Notes: generated by a model not told the origin, from the letters alone. A stretch of 64,000 bases of DNA from Thermomonas paludicola (GCF_024498955.1 NZ_CP093311.1:1488001-1552000), one strand, 5' to 3'; positions 17,477 to 29,592 are shown, counted from the stretch's first letter. Program-made: numbers and translations.

Positions 17477-20400
17477 ATGAAGCGAATGCTCATCAACGCC
17501 ACGCAGGCCGAAGAACTGCGCGTGGCCACCGTCGATGGCCAGACCCTGTACGACATCGACATCGAACAGCCGGCCCGCGACAACAAGAAATCCAACATCT
17601 ACAAGGGCCGCATCACCCGGCTCGAGCCTTCGCTGGAGGCCGCGTTCGTCGAATACGGCGCCGAGCGTCACGGCTTCCTGCCGCTGAAGGAAATCTCCCG
17701 CGACTACTACCAGGCCGGCGTTGACGCACACAAGGCGGGCATCAAGGAACTCCTGCGCGAAGGCCAGGAAGTCGTGGTGCAGGTGGACAAGGAAGAGCGC
17801 GGCAACAAGGGCGCCGCCCTCACCACCTTCATCTCGCTGGCCGGCCGCTACATGGTGCTGATGCCGAACTCGCCAACCGCGGGCGGCGTCTCGCGCCGCA
17901 TCGAGGGCGACGACCGCGCCGAGCTGAAGCGGGCGATGGACGCGCTGAACATCCCCGACGACATGGGCGTGATCATCCGCACCGCCGGCGTGGGCCGCGA
18001 TGCCGAAGAATTGCAGTGGGACCTCGACTACCTGCTCAGCATCTGGCGCGCGATCGCCGAGGCCGCGCTGTCCAAGCCGTCGCCGTTCCTGATCTACCAG
18101 GAATCGCGCCTGATCGTGCGCGCCCTGCGCGACTACATGCGCAGCGACATCGGCGAAATCCTGGTGGACACGCCGGAGATGTACGCCGAAGCGCTGGAAT
18201 TCGTCGAACAGGTGATGCCGCACAACAAGCGCAAGCTCAAGCACTACACCGACGACACCCCGCTGTTCAATCGCTTCCAGATCGAATCGCAGATCGAAGC
18301 GGCGTATGAGCGCACCGTGCGGCTGCCCTCCGGCGGCGCGCTGGTGATCGACCAGACCGAAGCGTTGACCGCGATCGACGTCAACTCGGCGCGCGCCACC
18401 AAGGGCGGCGACATCGAGGAAACCGCGTTCAACACCAACCTGGAGGCGGCCGAAGAAGTCGCCCGCCAGCTGCGCCTGCGCGACCTGGGCGGCCTGGTGG
18501 TGATCGACTTCATCGACATGGCGTCGAACAAGCATCAGCGCGACGTCGAGAACAAGCTGCAGAACGCGCTGAAGTACGACCGCGCGCGCGTCCAGCTGGG
18601 TCGCATCAGCCGCTTTGGCCTGATGGAAATGAGCCGCCAGCGGCTGCGCCCGTCGCTGGGCGAAGCCAGCCAGATCGTGTGCCCGACCTGCGAAGGCCAC
18701 GGCCGCATGCGCAGCATCGAGTCGCTGTCGCTGTCCATCATCCGCGTGGCCGAAGAGCACGCCATGAAGGACAACACCGGGCAGGTGCTGGTGCAGGCGC
18801 CGGTGGAAATCGCCAATTACCTGCTCAACGAAAAGCGCGGAGCATTGCGCGAGATCGAGCAGCGCCATTCTGCCCCGATCGTGATCGTGGCCGACGAGCA
18901 GCTGCATTCGCCGCATTACGAAGTCACCCGCATCCGCAACAACGAGATGGGCGAAGAAACCAGCAAGCCCAGCTATCAGCGCGGCACGCCGCGGCGCCTG
19001 AACACCATCGCGCTGACCAAGGCCCAGCTCAACATCCCGCCGCCTGCGGTGACCCGGGTCAACCCCATCCAGCCCGCGCCACTGCGCGAGCCCAAGCCGA
19101 TGCCGGCGGAGACGCAACCGGCCACGCCCACCTTCATGCAACCGGCCAGCACGCCACTAGCGCCGGCCAGCGGCGGGGTGATCGGCTGGCTGCGCGGCCT
19201 GTTCGCCGCAACACCGGCCAGCCCTGCCCCGGCCGCACCGCCGCGCAATGACGGCCAGCCGTGTCGCGAAGAGCGCGGCAACCGGCGTGATGGGCGTGAT
19301 GGGCGCGGCAAGAATGACGCGCGTCGCGACGACGGCAAGCCTCGCGACAACCGAGGCGAGCAATCGCAAAAGCAGCCGCAGCAGAAGCAGAAGCAAGCCA
19401 AGCCGCAGCAACCCCAGGCGCCGCGCCAGGATCAGCGCCCGCCGCAAGCCGCCGCGCAAAAGCAGGAGCCGCGCCAACAGGAGCGGCAGCCGAAGCAGGA
19501 GCGGCAGGCTCCTTCGCAAAAACCGGTGCGCCAGGACCGGCTCGCCGACACCGCAGCACCCGCCGCCAACGAGCCCGTGCCGGCAGCAACGGTGATTGCC
19601 GCCGCGGCGGCGCTGCAGGCCCCGCTGACCACAGCACAGGACACCCCGACCGACGTCGCTGCGGCCGACATTGCGTCGGCGCAGGTGACGGGTTCCGGCG
19701 ATGCTGCTTCCAGCAGCGATGACGCAACCGCGGGCGAAGCCGGCAACAAGCGGCGTCGCGGCCGTCGCGGCGGTCGCCGCCGCCGCCGCGGAAATGGCGA
19801 AGCCAATGGCATGGTCGATGAGGCGTCGCAGGATCAGGACGACGCGCTGGACGAAGTGCTGGATACGCAGGCTGCGCAGCCCGAGTTCGACTTCGACGAC
19901 ATCGCCCCGCGCCCCGCGCCCGTGCAAGCCCCCGTGCAAGCCGACACCGCGAACGCCACGGGCACGCCGGCTGCCGGCGCGGCAACGCCCGCCGCAGTGC
20001 GACCCAACAAGACGACCGTCGTTCCGCCCCCAACCGAAGACGCCGCCGCGCCCGCACGCATCGCAGACGCCACGACGCTGCAGGCAACGCCCGCAGCGAT
20101 CAGCATGGTGGTCGCTTCCGCGACGCCCGGCGAGCCTCAGGCCGAGCTGCTGCCGCCGGTTGACGCAGTCACTGCCACCACCTCGGTGGAAGTGCCGGCC
20201 GACGTCGCTTCCCCCGCAGCCGCCGCCCCTGTGGCCGCCATCGCCGCAGTGGAACCGGCGCCCGCAGCGAACGTCGCGCCGCCCGTGGCCGCACGCACTC
20301 CAGCCGAACCTGCCTCGGTAGAGGTTGCCCCGGTAGAGGTGGCCTCGTTTGAGGTTGCCGCAGTGGAAGCCGCCTCGGCTGACGCCACCCCGATCGCGAC

Positions 20401-20560
20401 AGCGCAACCGGCGGCAGCCGATGCATCCGCTGCGGCAAGCAACCCACGGGCCGATCAGCTGCGCGGCCTGTTTGAAACCGCGCGGCAACAGGAAGCGCCG
20501 GTTGCGGTCACCGCAGACAACGCAAGCGAAACCCCTGACGACACCCACCGCAGCGCCTGA
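17477..20560 (+). CDS. rne: Ribonuclease E
   Basis: 1,027 residues. The S1 and 5'-sensor regions precede the DNase-I-like catalytic part with [17 protein letters not shown] (Asp301) and LVVIDFIDM (second Asp), then the zinc link [10 protein letters not shown] (about 402-405). After about residue 500 the protein becomes a long disordered tail: an Arg/Gln-rich segment (about 585-690), a basic [19 protein letters not shown] patch (about 755-775), then an Ala/Pro/Val-rich end. It is the core endonuclease of mRNA decay and rRNA processing. ATG 17477 is set by AAAGGAA and by the family start [10 protein letters not shown]. Confidence 0.96.
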   Translation: MKRMLINATQAEELRVATVDGQTLYDIDIEQPARDNKKSNIYKGRITRLEPSLEAAFVEYGAERHGFLPLKEISRDYYQAGVDAHKAGIKELLREGQEVVVQVDKEERGNKGAALTTFISLAGRYMVLMPNSPTAGGVSRRIEGDDRAELKRAMDALNIPDDMGVIIRTAGVGRDAEELQWDLDYLLSIWRAIAEAALSKPSPFLIYQESRLIVRALRDYMRSDIGEILVDTPEMYAEALEFVEQVMPHNKRKLKHYTDDTPLFNRFQIESQIEAAYERTVRLPSGGALVIDQTEALTAIDVNSARATKGGDIEETAFNTNLEAAEEVARQLRLRDLGGLVVIDFIDMASNKHQRDVENKLQNALKYDRARVQLGRISRFGLMEMSRQRLRPSLGEASQIVCPTCEGHGRMRSIESLSLSIIRVAEEHAMKDNTGQVLVQAPVEIANYLLNEKRGALREIEQRHSAPIVIVADEQLHSPHYEVTRIRNNEMGEETSKPSYQRGTPRRLNTIALTKAQLNIPPPAVTRVNPIQPAPLREPKPMPAETQPATPTFMQPASTPLAPASGGVIGWLRGLFAATPASPAPAAPPRNDGQPCREERGNRRDGRDGRGKNDARRDDGKPRDNRGEQSQKQPQQKQKQAKPQQPQAPRQDQRPPQAAAQKQEPRQQERQPKQERQAPSQKPVRQDRLADTAAPAANEPVPAATVIAAAAALQAPLTTAQDTPTDVAAADIASAQVTGSGDAASSSDDATAGEAGNKRRRGRRGGRRRRRGNGEANGMVDEASQDQDDALDEVLDTQAAQPEFDFDDIAPRPAPVQAPVQADTANATGTPAAGAATPAAVRPNKTTVVPPPTEDAAAPARIADATTLQATPAAISMVVASATPGEPQAELLPPVDAVTATTSVEVPADVASPAAAAPVAAIAAVEPAPAANVAPPVAARTPAEPASVEVAPVEVASFEVAAVEAASADATPIATAQPAAADASAAASNPRADQLRGLFETARQQEAPVAVTADNASETPDDTHRSA

Positions 20561-20591
20561 CCGGCGCTGGCGGCACCGCCGGCACCCACAG

Positions 20592-20617
20592 CCCGACGCG
20601 GGAATCCCCGCGTCGGC
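20592..20617. terminator. Bidirectional hairpin between rne and the response regulator
   Basis: CCGACGCGGG-AATC-CCCGCGTCGG, a perfect 10-bp stem with a 4-nt loop between convergent genes. Confidence 0.6.
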
Positions 20618-21271
20618 TCAATGCACGGCGTGAGCGGGGTCGGTCAGCCCGTACTGGCTGACCAGCCGCGCCAAGGCGATGCTGTCGTGGATGCCCAGCT
20701 TGTCGAACAGGCGGGTCTTGTGGGTGTTGACGGTTTTTGCACTGAGGCTCAGCCGCTTGGCGATGGCCTCCTGGCGCAAGCCCTGGTTCAGCAATAACGC
20801 GACCTCCAGCTCGCGCGGGGTCAGCACATCGAACGGCGAAGCGGATTCGCCATGTAATCCAGCCAACGCCAGCCCCTGGGCGATGGAGGGAGCCAGGTAC
20901 TTCTTGCCGCGCGACACGTCGCGCACGGCCCGCAGCAGTTCGTTGGCATCGCAACCCTTGCCCACGTATCCGTAGGCGCCCGCTTCCAGCAGGCGGCGCG
21001 GCATCGGGCCGTCCTCCAGCACCGACACCGCGATGACGCGCGCGCCCTGATCGCCGCGCACGACCCGTTCGGTCAATTCCAGGCCACTCAGCCCGGGCAG
21101 GTGCAGGTCGCACAGCACCACGTCGGGCTTGAGCTTGCGGATCAGCGGCAGCGCGTCTTCGGCGCTTTCCGCCTCGCCCACCACCTCGATATCTTCCTGT
21201 GCCTGCAGAATCAGGCGAAACCCGGCGCGCACAAGCGCGTGGTCGTCAACGATGAATACCTTGATGGACAT
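20618..21271 (-). CDS. LuxR/FixJ-type response regulator, GacA/UvrY-like
   Basis: 217 residues. The receiver domain has VDDHALVRAG, phospho-acceptor Asp in VVLCDLHLPGLSG, and switch residues AVSVLEDG and GKG. The C-terminal LuxR helix-turn-helix is LTPRELEVALLLNQGLRQEAIAKRLSLSAKTVNTHKTRLFDKLGI. It looks most like GacA/UvrY, which in other bacteria drives csr/rsm small RNAs; no cognate kinase is nearby. ATG 21271 preferred (GGAGG five bases upstream) over GTG 21274. Confidence 0.88.
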   Translation of the reverse strand: MSIKVFIVDDHALVRAGFRLILQAQEDIEVVGEAESAEDALPLIRKLKPDVVLCDLHLPGLSGLELTERVVRGDQGARVIAVSVLEDGPMPRRLLEAGAYGYVGKGCDANELLRAVRDVSRGKKYLAPSIAQGLALAGLHGESASPFDVLTPRELEVALLLNQGLRQEAIAKRLSLSAKTVNTHKTRLFDKLGIHDSIALARLVSQYGLTDPAHAVH

Positions 21272-21375
21272 CACTTCCTCCCCAGTGGATGGGACAACAC
21301 GCTATCGCCTTGCGGCGTCGCGGCCAAGCAGAAGATGCCGCAGTGAGCGCTAGGAAAAATCCGATCAGGCAAGGC

Positions 21376-21466
21376 TGGCGGAAGCGGTGAGATTCGAACT
21401 CACGGTGGTATCGCTACCACGGCGGTTTTCAAGACCGCTGCCTTAAACCACTCGGCCACGCTTCCG
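21376..21466 (-). tRNA. tRNA-Ser (anticodon UGA)
   Basis: 91 nt including CCA. The complement folds as a class II tRNA: acceptor GGAAGCG, anticodon loop CUUGAAA with anticodon UGA, a long variable arm, and T-arm GAGUUCGAAUCUC. CCA is encoded. Confidence 0.97.
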
Positions 21467-21571
21467 TTGCGCGCACATTCTCGCACGGCGGTTTTGTCGG
21501 CGCACGCCTTGGCAGGCCTGCACTTGCCCGTTGCCGGCACGCGCCCTGCGACGCGTGCCGGCAACCGTCGG

Positions 21572-24259
21572 TCAGGCATGTGTTTCCATCGCCGTGATCG
21601 GCTCGAAGCGCCCCTGGAAGAAGCGCAGATCCTTGGGCTCGTAAACGAAGCGCAGGCCGGTGATCTGGTTGCGACGCTGCCACAGCCGGATGATGCCGTC
21701 GGCAACGGCGCGCAAATGATCGTCCGAATACACGCGCCGGGACAGGGTCAGACGCACCAGTTCCAGCGCCGGCCGGTAGTTGTTGCCGTCGTGGTCGCGT
21801 CCCTTGGACACGTTGCCGCGCTCCATCGGACGCACGCCGGTTTCGACGTAGATTTCGCCCGCCAGCCGCTGGGCGGGATACTCGTCCTGATCCACGTGCG
21901 GCAGGAAGCGGCGCGCATCGACGAACACCGCATGGCTGCCGGTGGGCTCCACCACCGGCACGCCGGCCGCCTTCAGCCAGCCCGCCAGGCGCACCGACTG
22001 CTCGACCCGCGCACGAATGTAGCGGTCATCGACCATTTCGCGCAGGCCCTGCGCCATCGCCGCCAGGTCGGCTGCCGGCAGGCCGCCGTCGCGCACCCCG
22101 CCTTCATAGATGCGCAGCTTGGCCTCGGCCTTGCGTGCCCACTGCGCGTTGTCCTTGAAGGTGAGCAGGCCACCGATGTTGATCAGGAAGTCCTTCTTGC
22201 CGGACACGGTGGCGCCATCACCGTAAAGCATGATCTCGTGCAGGATGTCCTTGACACTGGTGCTGGCGTAACGCGGGTCGAACTTCTGGATCATGTAGGC
22301 GTTTTCGACGGCGCGGGTGGCGTCGAACATCACCGGGATGCCGTGCTTGCGCGTGTAGGCATAGACTTCGCGCAGGTTGTCCATCGACACAGGCTGGCCA
22401 CCGGCCATGTTCACCGACAACTCGAACGAGATATAGGCGATCTGCGCCGCGCCGTGTTCCTGCACCAGTGCATCGAGCTTGGCGAGATCGATATTGCCCT
22501 TCCAGCGGAACTCCGACGCCGGCTCATGCGCCTCATCGACGATGACGTCGGCGAACACGCCACCGGCGTATTCCTGATGCACCTTGGTGGTGGTGAAATA
22601 CATGTTGCCTGGCACGATCTGGCCGGGCTTGATCATCACTTCCGACAGGATCTGCTCGGCGGCGCGGCCCTGATGAGTGGGCAGCACGAAGTCGTAGCCA
22701 TAGGTGTCGCGCACCGCAGCAGCGAACTCCAGATAGGCGCTACTGGTGGCCGGCGTGGGCAGCGCGGCATCGTAGGCGGCCCACTGCACGGTGGACATGG
22801 CGGTGGTGCCGGAATCGGTCAGCAGGTCGATGGTGACCTCGGCCGAGCGCAGCAGGAAGGTGTTCCAACCAGCTTCGCGGATCGCCCGCTCGCGCTGTTC
22901 GCGCGTGGTCATCGCAATCGATTCGATAGTGTGGATCAGCCACGGCTCGCAGTCGAAGCTGAAATTCTCGACATCCGCGAACACCGAACCAAAGCGCAAC
23001 TGGTCATGCCAATCGCCGCCCTGCTCCAGCTCCAGCGCCGGCACCCGTTCGCGCTGCCGATACAACGCGATCACCGCATCGGCAACCTGGTCCAGCTGGC
23101 GATTGGTCATCGCCAGCCTCGGGATCTGCAGCGGCAGCAGTTCGTCGCGCCCCACCAGCCCCTGCAGCAGCGCACGCACGCCCGACGACTGGTACAGCGC
23201 GCTGGCCAGCGCATGCGCCGGATGCTGCGCCACCTGCGGCAGGAACCGGTCGGCCTGCAGATAGGCGCCGTCGCAGCCGCGTTCGATGGGAACACCGGCT
23301 TCGCGCAGCCGCGCGGTGAAACGCTCGGTCTGCTGCATGGCCCACTGCACGGTGGTTTCATCGCACATCTCGGTGAGCCCGCGCGCGATCACTTCCATCG
23401 TGCGCCCGGCCATGCCGCCATAGGTATGCAAGCCCTCGAACACCACGATGTCGTTGATGAAGCGTTCGTGGTCGGCCGGGTTGTCGGTGGCGAGGAAGCC
23501 GCCGGTATTGGCGCGCGCGTCCTGCGCCCCATCCATCATCACCACGTGCGCGGTCTTGCTGATCAGCTTGACCAGCTCGGAAATGGTGCGGTCGCCCATG
23601 CCGGCCTCGAAGCGCTGGATGTACCACGCGTTCTCGACCACGCGCGAGACGTCCAGCACCAGCCGCAGGCCGTGGCGATCGGCCAGCTCGCGCGCTGCGC
23701 GCAGGTTGGCCAGGCTGACCGGGTGCTGGCCGTCGGCGAAGGTCTGGGCACCGATGAAGGGCGGGCGTCGCTCGGCAATCACGGCCGCCAAACGATCCAG
23801 GTCGAAGTTGCCGGTGAACACCGTTGCCGCATGATCGCGCACGTCGCGCAGTTCGATCCCGCGCGGCGCGTGCAGGTCCACCCGGCCACGCGCGTTGCTC
23901 GGCAGCAGCTGGCCGCTGTCGGCGAAGGCGTGCAGCAGGATCTTCACCGACCCCAGCGTGTTGTGCGTGGGGCAGACATAGGTATGCCCAAGCACGCGCG
24001 TGATGACTGCGTTCATCGTCTCGAAATTGCGTGCGCCGGCGTACGCCTCGTCGCCCACCAGCTGCCCGGCCAACTGCTCCTGGCTCATCGCGCCGCAACC
24101 GTAGGACACCATGTCGAAGCTGACTTGTTGCGGGGTCAGGTTGAAGACGTTGAAGTGCGCCGCCGCGAGGTTGCGCTTGCGCTCGTCAATCGGCGGAAAC
24201 ACGATCGGGCGAACGGTCTTGACCTTGTGCGGCTCGTGAACGGGGACGGGGGTTGCCAT
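21572..24259 (-). CDS. Tandem fused tyrosine phenol-lyase/tryptophanase-like protein with complementary half-sites
   Basis: 895 residues holding two full beta-eliminating-lyase domains (about 15-430 and 440-890). The C-terminal half keeps what a PLP site needs: HQGR (529-532), F555/T556, D646, R649, KK (688-689, PLP lysine) and R836. It also keeps the tyrosine phenol-lyase specificity residues T556, R814 and F880. It has lost the Tyr71 loop (Pro503 instead) and the EGMPSYGG loop (719-726 is EGGVRDGG). The N-terminal half is the reverse: DEAYAG with Tyr73 and EGLHTYGGMAGR (275-286) are kept, but the PLP lysines (AQ at 245-246), HQGR and the carboxylate Arg are gone. The lost elements are the ones I recall reaching across the dimer interface. 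One composite site per chain is therefore predicted. ATG 24259 has AGGAACC upstream. Confidence 0.85.
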   Translation of the reverse strand: MATPVPVHEPHKVKTVRPIVFPPIDERKRNLAAAHFNVFNLTPQQVSFDMVSYGCGAMSQEQLAGQLVGDEAYAGARNFETMNAVITRVLGHTYVCPTHNTLGSVKILLHAFADSGQLLPSNARGRVDLHAPRGIELRDVRDHAATVFTGNFDLDRLAAVIAERRPPFIGAQTFADGQHPVSLANLRAARELADRHGLRLVLDVSRVVENAWYIQRFEAGMGDRTISELVKLISKTAHVVMMDGAQDARANTGGFLATDNPADHERFINDIVVFEGLHTYGGMAGRTMEVIARGLTEMCDETTVQWAMQQTERFTARLREAGVPIERGCDGAYLQADRFLPQVAQHPAHALASALYQSSGVRALLQGLVGRDELLPLQIPRLAMTNRQLDQVADAVIALYRQRERVPALELEQGGDWHDQLRFGSVFADVENFSFDCEPWLIHTIESIAMTTREQRERAIREAGWNTFLLRSAEVTIDLLTDSGTTAMSTVQWAAYDAALPTPATSSAYLEFAAAVRDTYGYDFVLPTHQGRAAEQILSEVMIKPGQIVPGNMYFTTTKVHQEYAGGVFADVIVDEAHEPASEFRWKGNIDLAKLDALVQEHGAAQIAYISFELSVNMAGGQPVSMDNLREVYAYTRKHGIPVMFDATRAVENAYMIQKFDPRYASTSVKDILHEIMLYGDGATVSGKKDFLINIGGLLTFKDNAQWARKAEAKLRIYEGGVRDGGLPAADLAAMAQGLREMVDDRYIRARVEQSVRLAGWLKAAGVPVVEPTGSHAVFVDARRFLPHVDQDEYPAQRLAGEIYVETGVRPMERGNVSKGRDHDGNNYRPALELVRLTLSRRVYSDDHLRAVADGIIRLWQRRNQITGLRFVYEPKDLRFFQGRFEPITAMETHA

Positions 24260-24335
24260 GGCAGGTTCCTGAAGGGCGGGACGGCCGGATGCAGCGCGCG
24301 CGGGATGCAACGCGATGCGGCCGGGATCAGGAACG

Positions 24336-24371
24336 ATTGTAGAAATGCAATTCCAATGAATGAATGCATTT
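24336..24371. promoter_or_regulatory. Divergent promoter/operator region of the tandem lyase and Lrp genes
   Basis: AAATGCA (24343-24349) and TGCATTT (24365-24371) form a 7-bp inverted repeat with 15 bp between. On the minus strand TTCATT (24364-24359), 17 bp, TACAAT (24341-24336) is a possible lyase promoter. A plus-strand TATGAT (24375-24380) could serve the Lrp gene. The AT-rich setting in a GC-rich genome and the symmetry fit an Lrp-type operator. Confidence 0.45.
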
Positions 24372-24412
24372 AGTTATGATGATCAAGGTATTTGAATACT
24401 TTATTTAGGCAA

Positions 24413-24937
24413 ATGGTCAAACAAAGTTTCGATGTTCAAAATTGTGTCGACGCCATCGACTGGCAGATCCTTGAGGTGTTGCAGGACGACGGCCGCACCA
24501 GCTTCACCGAGCTTGGCCGGCGGATCGGCATGTCCACGCCGGCCGTTGCCGAACGCGTGCGCCAGCTCGAAGCGGCCGGCGTGATCCGCGGCTACCGGGC
24601 AGATCTGGATCTGGCCCGGGTCGGGCGGCCGCTTCTGGCGTTCGTGCGCATGAGCGTGGTTGGCGATGTGCTTGCGCGCATCACCGAGACGGTGCGCAAG
24701 ATGCCGGAGGTGCTCGAGTGCCATCGCGGCACCGGCGCCGACTCGTTCATCGCGAAGGTGGCGGTGGCTTCGGTGGAAGACCTGGAACGCCTGATCGACC
24801 GGCTCACCCCATTCGGCACGACCTCCACGTCGATCGTGCTGTCCACGCCGGTACCGCGACGGGCGGTGGCGTCACCCGCGCAGGTGCGCGCAAGCGGCGC
24901 CGATCCAGCCGTCAAGCGCGGGCGCAAGCCGCGCTGA
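24413..24937 (+). CDS. Lrp/AsnC-family transcriptional regulator
   Basis: 174 residues. The N-terminal helix-turn-helix begins DAIDWQILEVLQDDGRTSFTELGRRIGMSTPAVAERVRQLEAAGVI. The C-terminal RAM/AsnC ligand domain runs about 75-150 and has an extra basic tail ending KRGRKPR. ATG 24413 has AGG four bases upstream; a TTG at 24392 is in frame. Divergent from the tandem lyase gene, so it probably controls that gene in response to an amino acid (aromatic by context). Confidence 0.9.
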   Translation: MVKQSFDVQNCVDAIDWQILEVLQDDGRTSFTELGRRIGMSTPAVAERVRQLEAAGVIRGYRADLDLARVGRPLLAFVRMSVVGDVLARITETVRKMPEVLECHRGTGADSFIAKVAVASVEDLERLIDRLTPFGTTSTSIVLSTPVPRRAVASPAQVRASGADPAVKRGRKPR

Positions 24938-24957
24938 GCATCGGCGGCAAGCCGGGC

Positions 24958-25929
24958 TTATCCGGCTTTCGCCCGCTTCTTCCTGCATTCGGGATCGCTG
25001 CACTCCAGCCGCGCGTCTTCCAGCATCGGCGGCAGGTGTTCCGCCAGGAAGTCGATGAAGACCCGCACGGCGGGCAGCATTCCGCGTCGCGAGGCGAACA
25101 CCGCATGCGCAATGCCCTGCGGCAACCGCCACTGCGGCAGCACGACCTCCAGGTCGCCACGGCGCACCGCATCGGCACAGATGGTTTCCGGCAACAGGGT
25201 GATGCCGATACCGCTTTCCGCCATGGACTGCATCATCGGAAAATCGAAACCGGTCACGCGTGGCTGCAATTCGATCCGGCGCACTTCCCCATCCGGCCCA
25301 TGCAGCTCCCAGCGCTGCCGGGCCTCATCCTCGCTGATGCTCAAGGTGACGTGCTCGGCCAATTCCTCCGGTCGGCTCGGGCGGCCGACACGCTCCAGGT
25401 ACCTGGGGCTGGCCACCAGCAATTCCTGGATCTGGCCGAAGCTGCGCATCACCAGGCTGCCATCCTCGTCCAGCTTGCTGCGCACGCGGATGGCCACGTC
25501 CACGCCTTCGTTGATCACGTCCACACGACGATTGCTGACGATCAACTGCACCCGCACCTTGGGATACAGCGCCATGAATTCCGGCAGCAGCTTGGGAAAT
25601 TGCTGCTGCGCCATCGACACCGGCACGCTGACCCGCACGGCGCCCCGCGGCTCCGCACTCAAGCGATCCACCGCCTCACGCGCGGCCTGCGCCTCGGCCA
25701 ACATCGATTGCGCGTGGCGATGCACGCTGGTGCCGACGTCAGTGACTGAAAACCGGCGCGTGGAACGTTGCAGCAAACGCACGCCCAATTCTGCTTCCAG
25801 CGCGCTGATGCGACGGCTGAGGCGCGACTTCGGGATCCCCAGGGCGCGCTCGGCCGCGGCAAAGCCGCCGTGATCGACCACGGCAGCAAAGTAATACAGA
25901 TCGTTGAGATCTTGCACAGGCAATTCCAT
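24958..25929 (-). CDS. LysR-family transcriptional regulator
   Basis: 323 residues. N-terminal winged helix (LNDLYYFAAVVDHGGFAAAERALGIPKSRLSRRISALEAELGVRLLQR) and LysR effector domain (about 90-300), with a Cys-containing tail LECSDPECRKKRAKAG that could bind metal or be redox-sensitive. The class resembles AaeR/CrgA-like regulators. No divergent target gene is obvious; serS lies upstream on the same strand. Confidence 0.9.
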   Translation of the reverse strand: MELPVQDLNDLYYFAAVVDHGGFAAAERALGIPKSRLSRRISALEAELGVRLLQRSTRRFSVTDVGTSVHRHAQSMLAEAQAAREAVDRLSAEPRGAVRVSVPVSMAQQQFPKLLPEFMALYPKVRVQLIVSNRRVDVINEGVDVAIRVRSKLDEDGSLVMRSFGQIQELLVASPRYLERVGRPSRPEELAEHVTLSISEDEARQRWELHGPDGEVRRIELQPRVTGFDFPMMQSMAESGIGITLLPETICADAVRRGDLEVVLPQWRLPQGIAHAVFASRRGMLPAVRVFIDFLAEHLPPMLEDARLECSDPECRKKRAKAG

Positions 25930-25982
25930 GGACGGAACAATCCCGCCAATTCGACCACGCCACCCGCAGGATTTGCAACAAA

Positions 25983-28000
<2,018 letters not shown>

Positions 28001-28008
28001 GGGTCGGG

Positions 28009-29454
28009 ATGGCTGCCACGTTCCTGTTCTATGACCTGGAAACCTTCGGCGCCGATCCGAGACGCACCCGCATCGCGCAATTCGCCGCCATTCGCACCGA
28101 TGCGGCGCTGAACCAGATCGAAGAACCGATCAGTTTCTTCGTGCAACCGGCCGACGACCTGCTGCCCTCGCCCATCGCCACCCTGATCACCGGCATCACT
28201 CCGCAGGACGCGCGCCGGGACGGCGTCAACGAAGCCGCCGCCTTCGCCCGCATCCTCGGCGAAATGGCCCGCCCGGAAACCTGCAGCGCCGGCTACAACT
28301 CGCTGCGCTTTGACGACGAATTCATCCGCTTCGGCCTGTACCGCAATTTCCATGAGCCCTACGAGCGCGAATGGCGCGGCGGCAATTCGCGCTGGGACCT
28401 GCTGGACGCGCTGCGGCTGATGCATGCGCTGCGGCCCGACGGGATTGTCTGGCGCCAGCGCGACGATGGCCGCGGCACCAGTTTCAAACTGGAGCACCTG
28501 GCCGAAGACAATGGCCTGCGCGAAGGGTTGGCGCATGAAGCGCTGTCCGACGTGCGCGCCTTGATCGGTCTTGCACGCCTGTTCCGCCAGCACCAGCCGC
28601 GTCTGTGGGAGTACGCGCTGCGCCTGCGCGACAAGCGCTTTGCCGCGTCGCTGCTGGACCCGATTGCGATGACACCGCTGCTGCACATCTCGCAGCGTTA
28701 TCCGGCCGCGCGCCTGTGCGCCGCGCCGGTGTTGCCGCTGGCGCAGCACCCTTCGATCCCGTCGCGCACCATCGTGTTCGATCTGGATGCCGATCCCGAT
28801 GCCCTGCTCGCGCTGGACGCCGACGCCATCGCCGAACGCCTGTACATCCGTCAGGCCGATCTGCCCGAGGGCGAGGCGCGCATTCCGCTGAAGGAAATCC
28901 ACACCAACAAATGCCCGGCGCTGGTGGCCTGGGAACATCTGCGCGACGGTGATTTCAACCGCCTCGGGATCGACCCGGAGCAAGTCCAGGCGCGCGCCGC
29001 ACGCCTGCGCACCGCCGGCCCCGTACTGGCCGAAAAGATTCGCCAGGTATTCGCCCGCCAGCGCCCGGCCGGCCAGGTGGATGCGGATGCCGCCCTGTAC
29101 GACGGGTTCATCGGCGATGCCGACAAGCGCCTGTTGGCGCAAGTGCGCGGCACGCCGCCGCATCTGCTGGCCAACGCACGGTTTGCGTTCCGCGATGCCC
29201 GCCTCACCGAACTGCTGCTGCGCTACCGCGCGCGCAATTGGCCGGACAGCCTGCTGCCCGCCGAGCAGGAATGCTGGAACGCCTACCGCCGCCGGCGCCT
29301 GCTGACGGATGCCGGCCTGTCCGAGCTCACGCTGGACGGCTACCGCGCGCAGATCGCGGAACTGCGCCTTGCCCACGCCGACGAAGGGGACAAGCAAATC
29401 CTGCTGGATCGGCTGGACGACTGGGGCACGCAAGTGGGCCTCGATCTGGCCTGA
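28009..29454 (+). CDS. sbcB: Exodeoxyribonuclease I
   Basis: 481 residues, 3'-5' single-strand DNA exonuclease of the DEDDh class. DLETFGADP supplies the first acidic pair, and HEALSDVRALIGLARL carries the HxAxxD motif. An SH3-like and helical C-terminal part follows (EIHTNKCPALVAWEHL). Acts in mismatch repair and recombination. Confidence 0.95.
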   Translation: MAATFLFYDLETFGADPRRTRIAQFAAIRTDAALNQIEEPISFFVQPADDLLPSPIATLITGITPQDARRDGVNEAAAFARILGEMARPETCSAGYNSLRFDDEFIRFGLYRNFHEPYEREWRGGNSRWDLLDALRLMHALRPDGIVWRQRDDGRGTSFKLEHLAEDNGLREGLAHEALSDVRALIGLARLFRQHQPRLWEYALRLRDKRFAASLLDPIAMTPLLHISQRYPAARLCAAPVLPLAQHPSIPSRTIVFDLDADPDALLALDADAIAERLYIRQADLPEGEARIPLKEIHTNKCPALVAWEHLRDGDFNRLGIDPEQVQARAARLRTAGPVLAEKIRQVFARQRPAGQVDADAALYDGFIGDADKRLLAQVRGTPPHLLANARFAFRDARLTELLLRYRARNWPDSLLPAEQECWNAYRRRRLLTDAGLSELTLDGYRAQIAELRLAHADEGDKQILLDRLDDWGTQVGLDLA

Positions 29455-29592
29455 CCAAGCCGGCCCGCGCCGCAGCCATCGCAACAGCGCTGACCGCTGC
29501 GCCAGCCCGGCGCCGCCCGCGCCTGCCGCCTGGTACAGCATTCCACCGACACCCGACTTGCCCGAGCGCCCACATTTTTGCAGGATGCATGG

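Noticed and set aside
19200..20560. Repeat-like Ala/Pro/Gln-rich stretch at the end of rne
   Set aside because: This is the normal disordered C-terminal scaffold region of RNase E in GC-rich genomes, not a repeat array or CRISPR; no regular unit length is present.
21467..24373. 968-codon plus-strand frame antisense to the tandem lyase
   Set aside because: The minus strand carries two clear PLP-enzyme domains; the antisense product is low-complexity.
24938..24957. Possible terminator between the convergent Lrp and LysR genes
   Set aside because: Only short, imperfect GCCGG pairings are present and there is no T-run.
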